From Micromonospora sp. KC606 (GTDB lineage: Bacteria; Actinomycetota; Actinomycetes; Mycobacteriales; Micromonosporaceae): 64,000 nucleotides of DNA. Made by a program: the position numbers and the translations under genes. The notes beneath the pieces were generated by a model. That model worked only from the letters and a program-made list of their open reading frames with translations, was not told where the DNA came from and did no database searches. Below are positions 33,654-42,565 of this stretch, piece after piece. How positions within the stretch are numbered: position 1 is the stretch's first letter; every line of letters begins with the position of its first letter. Location of the stretch: assembly GCF_004348675.1 (NCBI RefSeq), contig NZ_SMKN01000002.1, positions 44,623-108,622 of the forward strand. The letters run 5' to 3'.

Positions 33654-34451
33654 TCAGAAGCCGGGAAACGTCGTGCGCAGGTCGTCGAGGGTCGGTCCAT
33701 CGCCGTCGAGCGAGACCCCCGGTGGCGTGTGCTCCGGTGCGAGACGTCCGGCGGTCAGGCGGAGGAATGCCTCTGCCGGGATTGCGAGGGTGGGCGCCGG
33801 GTCCGCCGGTGGTGGCACGATCTGCACGGTCTCGCCGAGGTCGAGACCGATGCGACGCTCCGGGTCGGTGGTCCGGACGTCGAGCACCGGCGGGACGCCG
33901 CCGATCCTGCCGGGCTGGCCGATCCAGCCGATGAGCATCCGCAGCGGCTCGAAGAGGAACTCCACCGCCTCCGGCGCGAGGGTCGCCGACGGGTCCGACG
34001 CCACCGCGATGTCCCAGCTGTGCAGGGTGAACTCGTTGAGCCGCAGGGACGCTGTGGTCAGCACATCGATCGGTGCCGGCAGGAAGCCCAGGTCGACCCG
34101 GAGGTGTTCCCGCTGGGAAGGGTCGAGCCCTTCGAAGCGGCTGACCAGGGCCTCGTTGGACCCGACGAACGCGCCCGCCTGCTCCTGTGGAGCCAGCGCG
34201 TTCCAGCGGTCCCAGACCGACTCCCGGAAGCCGGGGCCGGGCACGGCGGCGGCGCCCAGCGCCCCGTCGAGGGTGGCCAGCATGATCTCGGCGCCGCTGC
34301 CGAGATGGCTCAGCACGTCCGCGATCGTCCACTCACTCGCTGCCGACCTGCTGGTCAGGTCCTGCGGCGTCATCACCGTCACACGACGTGCGAGGTCCTG
34401 GTGTCCCGTACGCAGAGCGGCGATCGCTCGATCGGCCGGACCGGCGGTCAC
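33654..34451 (-). CDS. Mycothiol-dependent maleylpyruvate isomerase-family protein
   Basis: A 265-residue protein of the DinB-like MDMPI family. DLTSRSAASEWTIADVLSHLGSGAEIML is the helix with metal-binding His, LNEFTLHSWDIAVAS gives the second site, and a C-terminal SCP2-like domain follows (LDLGETVQIVPP, FLRLTAGRL). Family members use mycothiol as cofactor for isomerisation or thiol transfer. GTG 34451 overlaps the stop of the FMN reductase gene (GTGA), so they are co-translated. In this cluster it may add or remove mycothiol on a reactive quinone or epoxide; that is inference. Confidence 0.85.
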   Translation of the reverse strand: MTAGPADRAIAALRTGHQDLARRVTVMTPQDLTSRSAASEWTIADVLSHLGSGAEIMLATLDGALGAAAVPGPGFRESVWDRWNALAPQEQAGAFVGSNEALVSRFEGLDPSQREHLRVDLGFLPAPIDVLTTASLRLNEFTLHSWDIAVASDPSATLAPEAVEFLFEPLRMLIGWIGQPGRIGGVPPVLDVRTTDPERRIGLDLGETVQIVPPPADPAPTLAIPAEAFLRLTAGRLAPEHTPPGVSLDGDGPTLDDLRTTFPGF

Positions 34452-35047
34452 GGCTGGTACGGGTTGTTGGCCCGCGCGTCCAGCAGCGCCTCTGCCCACC
34501 AGCCGAGCTGGTTGAGGAGATCCTTCGCCGCCTCCTGCGCCGGCTCCGGGTTGCCCAGCGTGCCGTCCTCCTGGAACTGCTCCCAGTAGTTGGCGAAGCT
34601 GACGCAGTCACGCACAGTGACGGCGTGCATCTCGGCGAACACCAGGCGCAACTGCTCGACCGCCCGCAGGCCGCCGGACATCGACCCGTACGACACGAAC
34701 CCGATCGGCTTGGCCCGCCACTGCGTGTAGTGCCAGTCGATCAGGGACTTGATCGATGCGGGGAAGCTGCGGTTGTACTCCGGCGTCACGAGGATGAACG
34801 CGTCGGCCTCGTCGAGCGCGGCGGTGAGTTGCGCCATCTCGGCCGGCCGGGCGTCCGTCGTCGCGATCGCGGGTGGCTCGGGCCCGAGCACCAGCGGCAG
34901 GTCGACCTCGGCCAGGTCGACCAGGTTCACCTTGAACCGTCCGTGCTGCCGCGCCTGCTCGACGGTCCAGTTCGCGACAACGGGGCCGAAGCGGCCCTCG
35001 CGCACGCTGCCGAGGATCACGGCTAGCTTCACCACCTTGCCTGACAT
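34448..35047 (-). CDS. NADPH-dependent FMN reductase
   Basis: A 199-residue flavodoxin-like reductase. VILGSVREGRFGPVVANW binds FMN phosphate, and FILVTPEYNRSFPASIKSLIDW is the PEYN-type motif. YGSMSGGLRAVEQLRLVFAEM follows. It supplies reduced flavin or reduces quinones. In angucycline pathways a flavin reductase partners the oxygenases that open or hydroxylate the B-ring (JadY and GilH roles). This gene may do the same with the ABM oxygenase at 40185, although it belongs to the flavodoxin-like rather than the HpaC-like reductases. ATG 35047 follows AGAGGGG. Confidence 0.9.
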   Translation of the reverse strand: MSGKVVKLAVILGSVREGRFGPVVANWTVEQARQHGRFKVNLVDLAEVDLPLVLGPEPPAIATTDARPAEMAQLTAALDEADAFILVTPEYNRSFPASIKSLIDWHYTQWRAKPIGFVSYGSMSGGLRAVEQLRLVFAEMHAVTVRDCVSFANYWEQFQEDGTLGNPEPAQEAAKDLLNQLGWWAEALLDARANNPYQP

Positions 35048-35429
35048 GGACGTCCCCTCTGTGGATGTTGCCGGCGCTGTGCCTTCCCCGCGCATTCTGT
35101 GGATCCGCCCGACCCGCAACCAGGCCCGGCTGAGACTGGCACTGGCGGGGCGACCCTCGGCGTCACGAGAGCCGAGCCGGGCAGACCAGGGCGGCTGACC
35201 GGTGGCGATGCCCGCTGCCGAATCAAGGCTGGCACGGAGTTGACATCGACCCGACGAAAGTTCGCCAAGACTTGGAGATCGCGGCCTTGACCCTTCGAGG
35301 GCTCCCCGAAAAACTGAACACCACATTCTATCGGCGCTTGTGCGTACGTCAGCCGTTCCCGCAACGATTCCCAGAAGCTCGCAATGTGCGTCCCGTCACC
35401 GTGTCCGATAACCCGGAAGGCTGCTCGAT
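35048..35429. promoter_or_regulatory. Divergent promoter region between FMN reductase and P450 operons
   Basis: 382 bp with no credible gene. Both operons must start here. The right half (35320-35420) is AT-richer. No obvious copies of the 13-bp repeats found at 46719-46792 occur. Confidence 0.5.
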
Positions 35430-36617
35430 GTGACCGTAACGACCGTAACCCCCACATCTGACGTCGACCTTTACTCCGACGAATCAGTTCTGGCACCGTA
35501 CGACAATTACCGAATGCTGCGGGATATCGGCTCGGCGGTCTGGCTGAGCAGGTACCAGGTGTGGGCGATGGCCCGGTACGCCGAGGTCTACGCCGCCCTG
35601 CACGACTACGAGACCTTCTCGTCGGGCTCAGGGGTCGGGCTGAGCGAGGAACTCAACCAGGTGATGGCCGGCGGCACGATCGGGAGCGACCCGCCGGACC
35701 ACGACCGGCTCCGCCGGGTCATCGGTCGGCAGCTCACCCCCAAGGCGCTGCGCCAGCACCAGGACCACGTGCAGCAACGGGCCGCGGCGCTGGTCGAGGA
35801 ACTGGTCGAGCGTGGCTCCTTCGACGCGGTGCCGGAGTTCGCGCAGAGGTTCCCGGTGTCGATGATCCCGGATCTGCTCGGCTGGCCCGAGAACGAGACC
35901 GGCAACCTGCTTGCCTGGGCTTCAGCCGGGTTCAACGCCCTGGGCCCGATGAACGAGCGCACCATGGCCGGCTTCCCGGTCCTGAAGAACCTCTGGGAGT
36001 TCCTCGACGAGCTCGCCACGTCCCGGAACCTGCGTCCGGACAGCTGGGGCGCGAATCTGGTCGCGGCGGTGGACTCCGGCGAGGTCGAGGCGGGGAAGCT
36101 GTCCGTGCTGCTCGGCGACTTTCTGGTGCCGTCGCTGGACACCACGGTCAGCGCCCTGGCCAGCGCGCTGTGGCTCTTCGGGAACAACCCGGAGCAGTGG
36201 CGCAAGGTCCGCGCCGACCCGTCCCTGATCCCTGCCGCGTTCAACGAGGTGGTGCGGCTCGAAACCCCGGCCCGTGGTTTCTGCCGGCTGGTCGCCCGGG
36301 ACCACGAACTGTCCGACGGGGTGACGATGACGGCCGGGTCCCGCCTGTTCCTGCTGTACGCCTCGGCGAACCGGGACGAGCGGGTCTTCACCGACCCGGA
36401 CGCCTTCGACGTCACCCGGCCGAACGTGGCCAGCCACCTCGGCTTCGGGCATGGCATCCACGGGTGCGTCGGTCAGGGGCTGGCGCGGATGGAGGCACAC
36501 GCGCTCATCCGTGAGCTCGTCGCCCGGGTCGAGCACATCGAGGTCGGGGAACCGACGTGGCGACGGCACAACACCATCCGAGGCCTGGCCGCGCTGCCCA
36601 CGACGCTGCACACCTGA
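35430..36617 (+). CDS. Cytochrome P450
   Basis: A 395-residue bacterial P450. The heme loop LGFGHGIHGCVGQGLARME has the ligand Cys346. The K-helix ExxR is in EVVRLETP. The I-helix reads FLVPSLDTTVSALASAL, with PSLDTT where the family normally has AGxET, so proton delivery may be altered. It should oxidise the polyketide using electrons from the ferredoxin gene 36 bp downstream. GTG 35430 has GGAAGG at good distance; the ATG two bases earlier is followed at once by a stop. Regiochemistry cannot be predicted. Confidence 0.95.
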   Translation: MTVTTVTPTSDVDLYSDESVLAPYDNYRMLRDIGSAVWLSRYQVWAMARYAEVYAALHDYETFSSGSGVGLSEELNQVMAGGTIGSDPPDHDRLRRVIGRQLTPKALRQHQDHVQQRAAALVEELVERGSFDAVPEFAQRFPVSMIPDLLGWPENETGNLLAWASAGFNALGPMNERTMAGFPVLKNLWEFLDELATSRNLRPDSWGANLVAAVDSGEVEAGKLSVLLGDFLVPSLDTTVSALASALWLFGNNPEQWRKVRADPSLIPAAFNEVVRLETPARGFCRLVARDHELSDGVTMTAGSRLFLLYASANRDERVFTDPDAFDVTRPNVASHLGFGHGIHGCVGQGLARMEAHALIRELVARVEHIEVGEPTWRRHNTIRGLAALPTTLHT

Positions 36618-36653
36618 CAGATCCCGAACTTCCACTTGGCGAGGGTGGTCCTG

Positions 36654-36851
36654 ATGCGAATCATTGTTGACCGCGACCGGTGCGAGGGGCACGGCGTCTG
36701 CGAAACCGCCGCCCCGGACCTGTTCCAGATCGACGACGAGGGCGACCTGGTCTTCCACCTCGACGGTCACGACATTCCCGAGGCACAGTGGGACGCGGCC
36801 ACGAACTCCGTCCTCACCTGCCCGGTCGCCGCGCTGAAGCTGGAGAACTGA
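36654..36851 (+). CDS. 3Fe-4S ferredoxin
   Basis: A 65-residue ferredoxin. Cys10, Cys16 and Cys55 are the three cluster ligands (CEGHGVC...TCPVAAL); the fourth position of 4Fe-4S types is absent. This is the standard electron carrier for actinobacterial P450s. It lies between the P450 gene and the aminotransferase gene, and its partner reductase is probably the FAD protein at 41309. Confidence 0.95.
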   Translation: MRIIVDRDRCEGHGVCETAAPDLFQIDDEGDLVFHLDGHDIPEAQWDAATNSVLTCPVAALKLEN

Positions 36852-36855
36852 CGCC

Positions 36856-39045
36856 ATGCCGCGAAGCGCAGGGCAATCGGTGTTCCGTTCCGCGTCCGCG
36901 CGTACCCTCGAGCTGATCACCCAGCTCAACCGGGAGGAACGCTGCAACTTCCTGATGGCGAGCAACTACGTCAACCCGTCCGCGGCGAAGCTCGGCTACC
37001 TGCTGGACGACCTGGTGCGGGTCGAGTCACGCGGGCCTCGGGTGACCTACCTGCTCAGCTCCGGCCTGGAGGCCCTGTCCGCGGCGATCAAGCTGGCCCG
37101 GCACACCGCGGTTAGGGACGGGCGGGACTCCGGCGGCTGGATTCTGCTGATCGACCCGCGGGGTCGGTACCAGGAATTCATGGACCCGCTCGGGGCGGGC
37201 GTGGACGATGCGCTGATCCCGCACGTGGTCAGCGCGTCGTCCGCCGAGGAGGCAGGCAGCCGGTACGCGGGCACGCCGTGGGCGGGCGTGATCGTGGTCC
37301 GTGAGGCGGACACCGACCTCGACGACGCCCGGCTGCGCGACCTGCTGCGCGACTGCCGGCAGGGCGGCGGACTGGTGATCCTGTCGTGTACCGACCTGGA
37401 GCTGACCGGGGCGGACATGTTCGCCAACCCGGTCGCCGCGGACGCGGTCGTGTTCGGCGAGACCCTGGCCGACCGGCAGGTGCCGTTCGGCGCGCTCACG
37501 ATGGCGGACGAGGCGCAGAAGATCTGGCGCAACCACGTGGACTGCTTCGCGCACACGTCCACGTACGGCGGCAACGTCATCTGTGCCGAGCTGGTTCTGG
37601 ACGTGCTGGACCGGGCCGGCGTGATCACCGACCGGCACCGGACGGTGATGACCGAGATCGAGGCCGACCCGGCGACCACGCTCGAGTACTGGGGCCGGCA
37701 CATCAACCCGACCATCGCCGAGATGGCGAAGACGTTCAACCTCAACCTGGACGTCCGCCGCGCGGTGGGCGGGCGGCTCACCGTCGGCGAGGGCCGGGAT
37801 GTCATCGACTGCGCCGGCGGGTTCGGCAGTAACCTGCGCGGCCACAATCCGCCGGACCTCGTGCCGGAGGTCTTCCAGCGGCACGATCCGGAGCATGACT
37901 ACTTCGTCGACCTGGAGCGGGAACTCGCTGGGCTGACCGGGCTGGCGCACGGCTTCCCCTCGGTGAGCGGGGCCATCGGCAACCACATGGCGGTGACGCT
38001 GGCGGCCCTGGCGCATCCACAGCGCCGGACCGTGGTGACGTTCAAGGGCAACTACGGCGGCAAGACGCTGTTCTCGTTGAACCTGAGCAAGTACGGGCCG
38101 CAGAAGACCGAGTCAGTCGAGGACGCGTTCCGGCCGTACTACGCCAAGCTGATCTACCTGGACCCGTTCGCGACGGACGCGGTCGAGCAGTTCCAGCGGG
38201 TGGTCCGCGACGACTCGGTCGCCCTGGTGTGGTTCGAGCTGATTCAGGGCGCGTCGTGTCGGCAACTGCCGGCCGAACTGCTCGCGACCATCGACCGGCT
38301 CCGGGATGAGCGTGGCTACCTGGTCGGCGTGGACGAGGTGCTCACCGGCGGCTGGCGCAGCGGCACCCACTACCTCTGCCACCAGGACGTGATGCGGCCG
38401 GCCGACATCGTCACCCTGGGCAAGACCATCAGCGACATGACCATGCCGGCTGCGGCGGTGATGGTGTCCGAGGATGTGTACCGGCGGGCCAACGAGACCG
38501 ACCCGGAGCACGTCGCCCGGCTGCGGAACAGGTTCCACCACAACCTCGGCGCGCACATCTCGGTGCACGCCCTGCGGGCGATGGATCTGGATACCGTGGC
38601 CGGGCACCAGAAAGCGTACGCCGAGCTGCGTGCCTCGCTCGATGCCATCTGCCGCGACTCCAAGGTGCTGGGGCCGGTCGCCGGCCGGGCCGCGCACCTG
38701 CGGCTGACCATGGCCGGTCGGGGACTGTCGTTCGCCCAGGGGTCCGTCCCGCACACTCTGCTCACCCTGGCGCTGGCGGACTTGATCTTCCAGCGCAGCA
38801 ACGTCTACGTGCCGCTGCTGGCCATCCGGCACCGCGTCGCGGCCGACCCGCTGGACCTGAGGGAGTTGGCCGCGCGTATCGAGACCGGCACCCGGGGCAT
38901 CACCCCGTTGATGATCTACCGGCACGCGCTGGGCTGTCTGCTCGGCCAGAAGTCGGCGCTGCTCGGCCGTCTGCTCAAGGGCCGGGCGGCGACCCCGCAG
39001 GTGCGAACCGGGACCAACCCGAGCGCCTCGCTCAGCCGGTCCTGA
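36856..39045 (+). CDS. Tandem class III aminotransferase-like protein, first half inactive
   Basis: A 729-residue protein with two PLP fold-type I units. The first (~1-290) keeps the fold marks (YLLSSGLEALSAAIKLAR; CTDLELTGADMF; HTSTYGGNVICAE), but the Lys position reads GETLADRQVPFGAL, so Glu replaces the Schiff-base Lys. The second (~300-710) is complete: VDEVLTGGWRSGTHY, then TLGKTISDMTMPAAAV with the catalytic Lys, then FHHNLGAHISVHAL. Normal members have one unit of ~430 residues. The first half may bind substrate or mimic the dimer partner. The protein probably installs an amine, or forms or uses an amino acid. It starts 4 nt after the ferredoxin stop. Confidence 0.85.
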   Translation: MPRSAGQSVFRSASARTLELITQLNREERCNFLMASNYVNPSAAKLGYLLDDLVRVESRGPRVTYLLSSGLEALSAAIKLARHTAVRDGRDSGGWILLIDPRGRYQEFMDPLGAGVDDALIPHVVSASSAEEAGSRYAGTPWAGVIVVREADTDLDDARLRDLLRDCRQGGGLVILSCTDLELTGADMFANPVAADAVVFGETLADRQVPFGALTMADEAQKIWRNHVDCFAHTSTYGGNVICAELVLDVLDRAGVITDRHRTVMTEIEADPATTLEYWGRHINPTIAEMAKTFNLNLDVRRAVGGRLTVGEGRDVIDCAGGFGSNLRGHNPPDLVPEVFQRHDPEHDYFVDLERELAGLTGLAHGFPSVSGAIGNHMAVTLAALAHPQRRTVVTFKGNYGGKTLFSLNLSKYGPQKTESVEDAFRPYYAKLIYLDPFATDAVEQFQRVVRDDSVALVWFELIQGASCRQLPAELLATIDRLRDERGYLVGVDEVLTGGWRSGTHYLCHQDVMRPADIVTLGKTISDMTMPAAAVMVSEDVYRRANETDPEHVARLRNRFHHNLGAHISVHALRAMDLDTVAGHQKAYAELRASLDAICRDSKVLGPVAGRAAHLRLTMAGRGLSFAQGSVPHTLLTLALADLIFQRSNVYVPLLAIRHRVAADPLDLRELAARIETGTRGITPLMIYRHALGCLLGQKSALLGRLLKGRAATPQVRTGTNPSASLSRS

Positions 39046-39139
39046 CCGTCGGCGTCCCCGGAGACAGACCTGACCGTCGGTGTTCCGCCTGAGAGCACCC
39101 ACGCAACCCGAAGCGCGACACAAGGAGGGCGTACCTGTC

Positions 39140-40162
39140 ATGCAGGTCGAGAACATGGACATTCCACCGGCCATGCAGGTGCTCAAGCTGGCCACCGCGA
39201 GCTGGATGGCGTCGGCGGTGAGCGCCGCCGCCGAGCTCGGGGTCGCCGACCACCTCGGCGCCGGGGCCCGAACGGTGAAGGAACTCGCCGGCGCGGTCGG
39301 CGCGCACGAGCAGACGCTGTACCGGTTGATGCGCGCGTGCGCGGACATCGGGCTGTTCCAGGAGCTACCCGGACGGGTCTTCGCCCTCACCGAGGTCGGC
39401 CACGCCCTGCGCAGCGACTCGCCGAACTCGCTGCGCAACTTCGCCCGCTGGGTAGCCCTGCCCGCCGACCGGCACACCTGGGATGGCCTGGCCAGGACCG
39501 TCCGGACGGGGAAGCCCGCGTTCGTGGATGTGCACGGCGCCGAGGTGTGGGAGCACTTCCGGGACAACCCGGAGGTGGCCGAGATCTTCGACAACGCGAT
39601 GACCGAGCTTTCCCGGCAGGTGATCGCGCCGACCGTGGCCGCGTACGACTTCAGCGGCTTCCGCCGGATCGTCGACGTCGGTGGCGGTCACGGCACCCTG
39701 CTGGCGCAGGTCCTCAGCGCCGTACCGGAGGCCCGTGGGGTGCTGTTCGACCAGCCGGAGGTGATCGCCGGCGCGGGCGCGCCGCTGGACGCCGCCGGGG
39801 TCCGGGACCGCAGCGAACTCGTTGCCGGCGACTTCTTCAAGGCGGTACCCGCCGACGGTGACGCGTACGTCCTGTCGAACATCATCCATGACTGGGACGA
39901 CGAGCCGTCCCGGCAGATCCTGGCGAACTGCCGCGACGCGATGACCGCGGACGGCCGGGTGCTGCTGATCGAGGCGGTGCTGCCGGACGACACCAGCCCG
40001 TCGCTGACGGTGAAGCTGATGGACCTGGACATGCTCGTGATCAGCGGCGGCCACCAGCGCAGCGGCGCCCAGTTCGACGCGCTGTTCCAGCAGGTCGGGC
40101 TGAAGCTGTCGCGGATCGTCGCGGGCGGGCTGTGCAGTGTCGTCGAAGCCACCCGGGTCTGA
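39140..40162 (+). CDS. SAM-dependent O-methyltransferase (acetylserotonin OMT type)
   Basis: A 340-residue enzyme. The N-terminal dimerisation winged helix contains ELGVADHLGAGARTVKELAGAVGAHEQTLYRLMRAC. The SAM part has IVDVGGGHGTLLAQVL, DFFKAVPADGDAYVLSNIIHDWDDE with the catalytic His in IIHDW, and VLLIEAVLPDD. These features are typical of polyketide O-methyltransferases such as DnrK/TcmO. It should methylate a phenolic hydroxyl of the aromatic polyketide. ATG 39140 has AAGGAGG upstream. It is the first of four closely packed genes. Confidence 0.93.
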   Translation: MQVENMDIPPAMQVLKLATASWMASAVSAAAELGVADHLGAGARTVKELAGAVGAHEQTLYRLMRACADIGLFQELPGRVFALTEVGHALRSDSPNSLRNFARWVALPADRHTWDGLARTVRTGKPAFVDVHGAEVWEHFRDNPEVAEIFDNAMTELSRQVIAPTVAAYDFSGFRRIVDVGGGHGTLLAQVLSAVPEARGVLFDQPEVIAGAGAPLDAAGVRDRSELVAGDFFKAVPADGDAYVLSNIIHDWDDEPSRQILANCRDAMTADGRVLLIEAVLPDDTSPSLTVKLMDLDMLVISGGHQRSGAQFDALFQQVGLKLSRIVAGGLCSVVEATRV

Positions 40163-40184
40163 GCACCGAGAGAGGGGAGCCGAC

Positions 40185-40877
40185 ATGCCGTTCATCAAGG
40201 CAGGGGACGGGTACCTGGCCGTCTTCAACATGTTCACCTGCAACACCGCCGAGGAGCAGGCGCGGATCGTCGACGAGATGAAGGCGATCGTCGACAACGC
40301 GGCCTACCCCGGGTGGATCTCCTCCACCGTGCACGCCGCGGTGGACTCGCCCGGTACCGCGAACTACGTGCAGTGGCGCAGCCTGGCGGATCTGGAGGCG
40401 CGGTACGCCACCGCGAAGTACCAGCAGGGGGTCGTTCCGCTGTTCCAGCAGATCGCCACGTCGGTCGCGCTGCTCAAGACCGAGGCGGTCTTCGTCCAGC
40501 ACCACCAGAACCTGGACCACATCGAGATCGGGCCGCACCGGAACGACCACACCGTGATCATCGTCATGGACTGCGAGCCGGAGAACCAGCAGGCCCTGGT
40601 CGACGCCCTCGGGCAGCGCGACGAGTGGCTGATGACCGTGCCCGGGTACCGCTCACACGCGATCTGCCGAGGCATCGAGGGAACGTTCATCATCCTGTAC
40701 GCCCAGTGGGAGAGCAAGGAACACTACGACGCCTTCCACCACCTGCCGGAGTCCGACCGCCCCGACGAGGTGCGGAAGATCCGCGCCTTCACCGACACCA
40801 TCGTCACCCGACGCCGGGCGAACACGTACCGGCCGGTGCACAGCCGGTCCGCGGCCCCGGTCGCCCAGGTCCGATAA
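40185..40877 (+). CDS. Two-domain antibiotic biosynthesis monooxygenase (ABM) protein
   Basis: A 230-residue protein with two ferredoxin-like ABM modules. Module one (~7-105) has YLAVFNMFTC, VQWRSLADLEARYATAKYQ; module two (~115-215) has HTVIIVMDCEP, YAQWESKEHYDAFHH. ABM oxygenases need no metal and act on anthrone-like phenols. Fused pairs such as AlpJ/JadG/GilOII open or contract the angucycline B-ring with reduced flavin. Membership in that subgroup is a guess from context and length; a simple anthrone oxygenase is the alternative. GGGGAGCCG precedes the ATG. Confidence 0.82.
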   Translation: MPFIKAGDGYLAVFNMFTCNTAEEQARIVDEMKAIVDNAAYPGWISSTVHAAVDSPGTANYVQWRSLADLEARYATAKYQQGVVPLFQQIATSVALLKTEAVFVQHHQNLDHIEIGPHRNDHTVIIVMDCEPENQQALVDALGQRDEWLMTVPGYRSHAICRGIEGTFIILYAQWESKEHYDAFHHLPESDRPDEVRKIRAFTDTIVTRRRANTYRPVHSRSAAPVAQVR

Positions 40878-40886
40878 GGAGAGCCG

Positions 40887-41309
40887 ATGTCACGCGAAAC
40901 CAACGAGACGACCCTGAGCAGGGCGATCGCGGCGATCAACGCCGGTGACGTCGAGACCGGGGTGAACGCGTTGTTCGCCGAGGGGGCTGTGGACCACGAC
41001 CCGGCCCCGGGCCAGGGCCCGGGGCGCGCCGGCTTCCTGGCCTTCTTCCGTGGCCTCACCACCGCATTCCCCGACCTGCGCCTGGAACAGCGGCACGTGA
41101 CCGCGGACGAAGATCACGTGTCGATGGCCTTCACCGTGTCGGGTACCCACCTCGGCGACTTCAACGGTGTGCCACCGTCCGGCCGGGCCTTCAAGGTGAG
41201 TGGCGTGGAGATCTTCCGGTTCGTGAACGGCCAGGTCGTCGAACGGTGGGGCCTCACCGACGACATGGGCATCCTGGGCCAGCTCGGTCTCGTCTCCCTG
41301 CCGCACTAG
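40887..41309 (+). CDS. SnoaL-like polyketide cyclase/ester cyclase family protein
   Basis: A 140-residue alpha+beta barrel of the SnoaL class. LFAEGAVDHDPAPGQGPGRAGFLAFFRGLTTAFPDLRLEQRHVTADEDHVSMAFTVSGTH is a family-like run (shown here only by its parts VDHDP, AFPDLRLE and AFTVSGTH). The usual ending is ERWGLTDDMGI. Members catalyse aldol cyclisation or, in angucycline and anthracycline routes, hydroxylation. Its stop shares one base with the GTG of the reductase gene. Confidence 0.88.
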   Translation: MSRETNETTLSRAIAAINAGDVETGVNALFAEGAVDHDPAPGQGPGRAGFLAFFRGLTTAFPDLRLEQRHVTADEDHVSMAFTVSGTHLGDFNGVPPSGRAFKVSGVEIFRFVNGQVVERWGLTDDMGILGQLGLVSLPH

Positions 41310-42517
41310 TGGGCGCCGCGGGTCTCGTCGTCGTCGGGGCGTCCCTCGCCGGCCTGCGCGCGGTGGAGGCGGCCCGACTGACCGGCTACACGGGCGCCGT
41401 GACGCTGATCGGCGCGGAAACGCACCTGCCGTACGACCGGCCACCGCTGTCCAAGGAGTTCCTCGACGGGCCCGGCGAACCCGAGCCACCGTACTTCCGC
41501 ACCGCGGACTCGCTCCGCACCGACCTCGGGGTGGATCTGCGGCTCGGCGCCCCGGCCACAGAATTGGACCTGGACGACCGCACGGTCACGGTGGACGGCT
41601 CACCCATCCGGTACGGCGCCCTGGTGCTGGCCACCGGCGCCGGAGCCCGCCCCCTGCCCGGTACTGCCGGCATGGCCGGGGTGCACACCCTGCGCGGGCT
41701 CGACGACGTCCGGGAGATCCGGGCCGCGCTCGTGCCCGGCGCCCGGGTGGTGATCGTCGGCGCCGGGTTCATCGGGGCGGAGATCGCCTGTGCGGCCCGG
41801 CGCCGGGGGATCGAGGCCACGGTCGTGGAGGCCGGGCCGGCGCCGCTGCTGCGGGCTGTCGGCGCGGAGTTCGGTCCGGTGCTCGGCCGGGTGCTCCGGC
41901 GTTGCGGTGTGGACCTGCGGTGCGGGAGCGGCGTCGTGGGGATCGAGGGCCCGGGCCGGGTCCGGGCGGTGCGGCTGTCCGACGGCACCGAACTGCCCGC
42001 CGACCTGGTGGTGGTCGGTATCGGCGCGACGCCGGCGACCGACTGGCTCACCAGCTCCGGCCTGAAACTGGACGACGGCGTGGTCTGCGACGAGACGCTG
42101 TCGGCCGGCGTCGCCGGGGTGTACGCGGCCGGGGATGTGGCGCGCTGGTTCAACCCGGTGTTCGGGCAGGTCATGCGGCTGGAAAACTGGACCACCGCGG
42201 CGGAGCAGGCCGCGGTGGCGGCCCGCAACGCGGTCGACCCGGACCGCACCCGGCCGTGCGCCACCGTGCCGTACTTCTGGTCTGACTGGAACCGGGACCG
42301 GGTGCAGTTCGTCGGGTTGCCGGAGGCGGAGGAAACCATGATCGTCGCCGGCGACGTCGACGCCGACAGCTTCCTCGCCCTGTACCGCCGCGGCGACCGG
42401 GTCATCGGTGCCCTGGGGCTGAACCAGCGGCGCACGGTGATCCAGCTGCGGGCGGCCATCGCCCGGGGCGCGGGCTGGCGGGAGACCGTCGTGGCGTTGC
42501 GCGGGCGGACGAGCTGA
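41309..42517 (+). CDS. NAD(P)H:ferredoxin reductase (FAD pyridine nucleotide-disulphide family)
   Basis: A 402-residue oxidoreductase. The FAD fold LVVVGASLAGLRAVEAAR starts the protein. A second Rossmann fold (VVIVGAGFIGAEIACAARRRG) binds NAD(P)H, and GVYAAGDVARW closes the FAD site. The lower domain has the ferredoxin-reductase end. YDRPPLSKEFL is typical of putidaredoxin-reductase-like proteins. It should reduce the ferredoxin at 36654 for the P450. GTG 41309 overlaps the upstream TAG, so the two are coupled. It ends the operon. Confidence 0.93.
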   Translation: MGAAGLVVVGASLAGLRAVEAARLTGYTGAVTLIGAETHLPYDRPPLSKEFLDGPGEPEPPYFRTADSLRTDLGVDLRLGAPATELDLDDRTVTVDGSPIRYGALVLATGAGARPLPGTAGMAGVHTLRGLDDVREIRAALVPGARVVIVGAGFIGAEIACAARRRGIEATVVEAGPAPLLRAVGAEFGPVLGRVLRRCGVDLRCGSGVVGIEGPGRVRAVRLSDGTELPADLVVVGIGATPATDWLTSSGLKLDDGVVCDETLSAGVAGVYAAGDVARWFNPVFGQVMRLENWTTAAEQAAVAARNAVDPDRTRPCATVPYFWSDWNRDRVQFVGLPEAEETMIVAGDVDADSFLALYRRGDRVIGALGLNQRRTVIQLRAAIARGAGWRETVVALRGRTS

Positions 42518-42565
42518 GCGACCCGGGCGGATCGGCCCCGGCGGCGGATCCGCTGATGAAACCGG

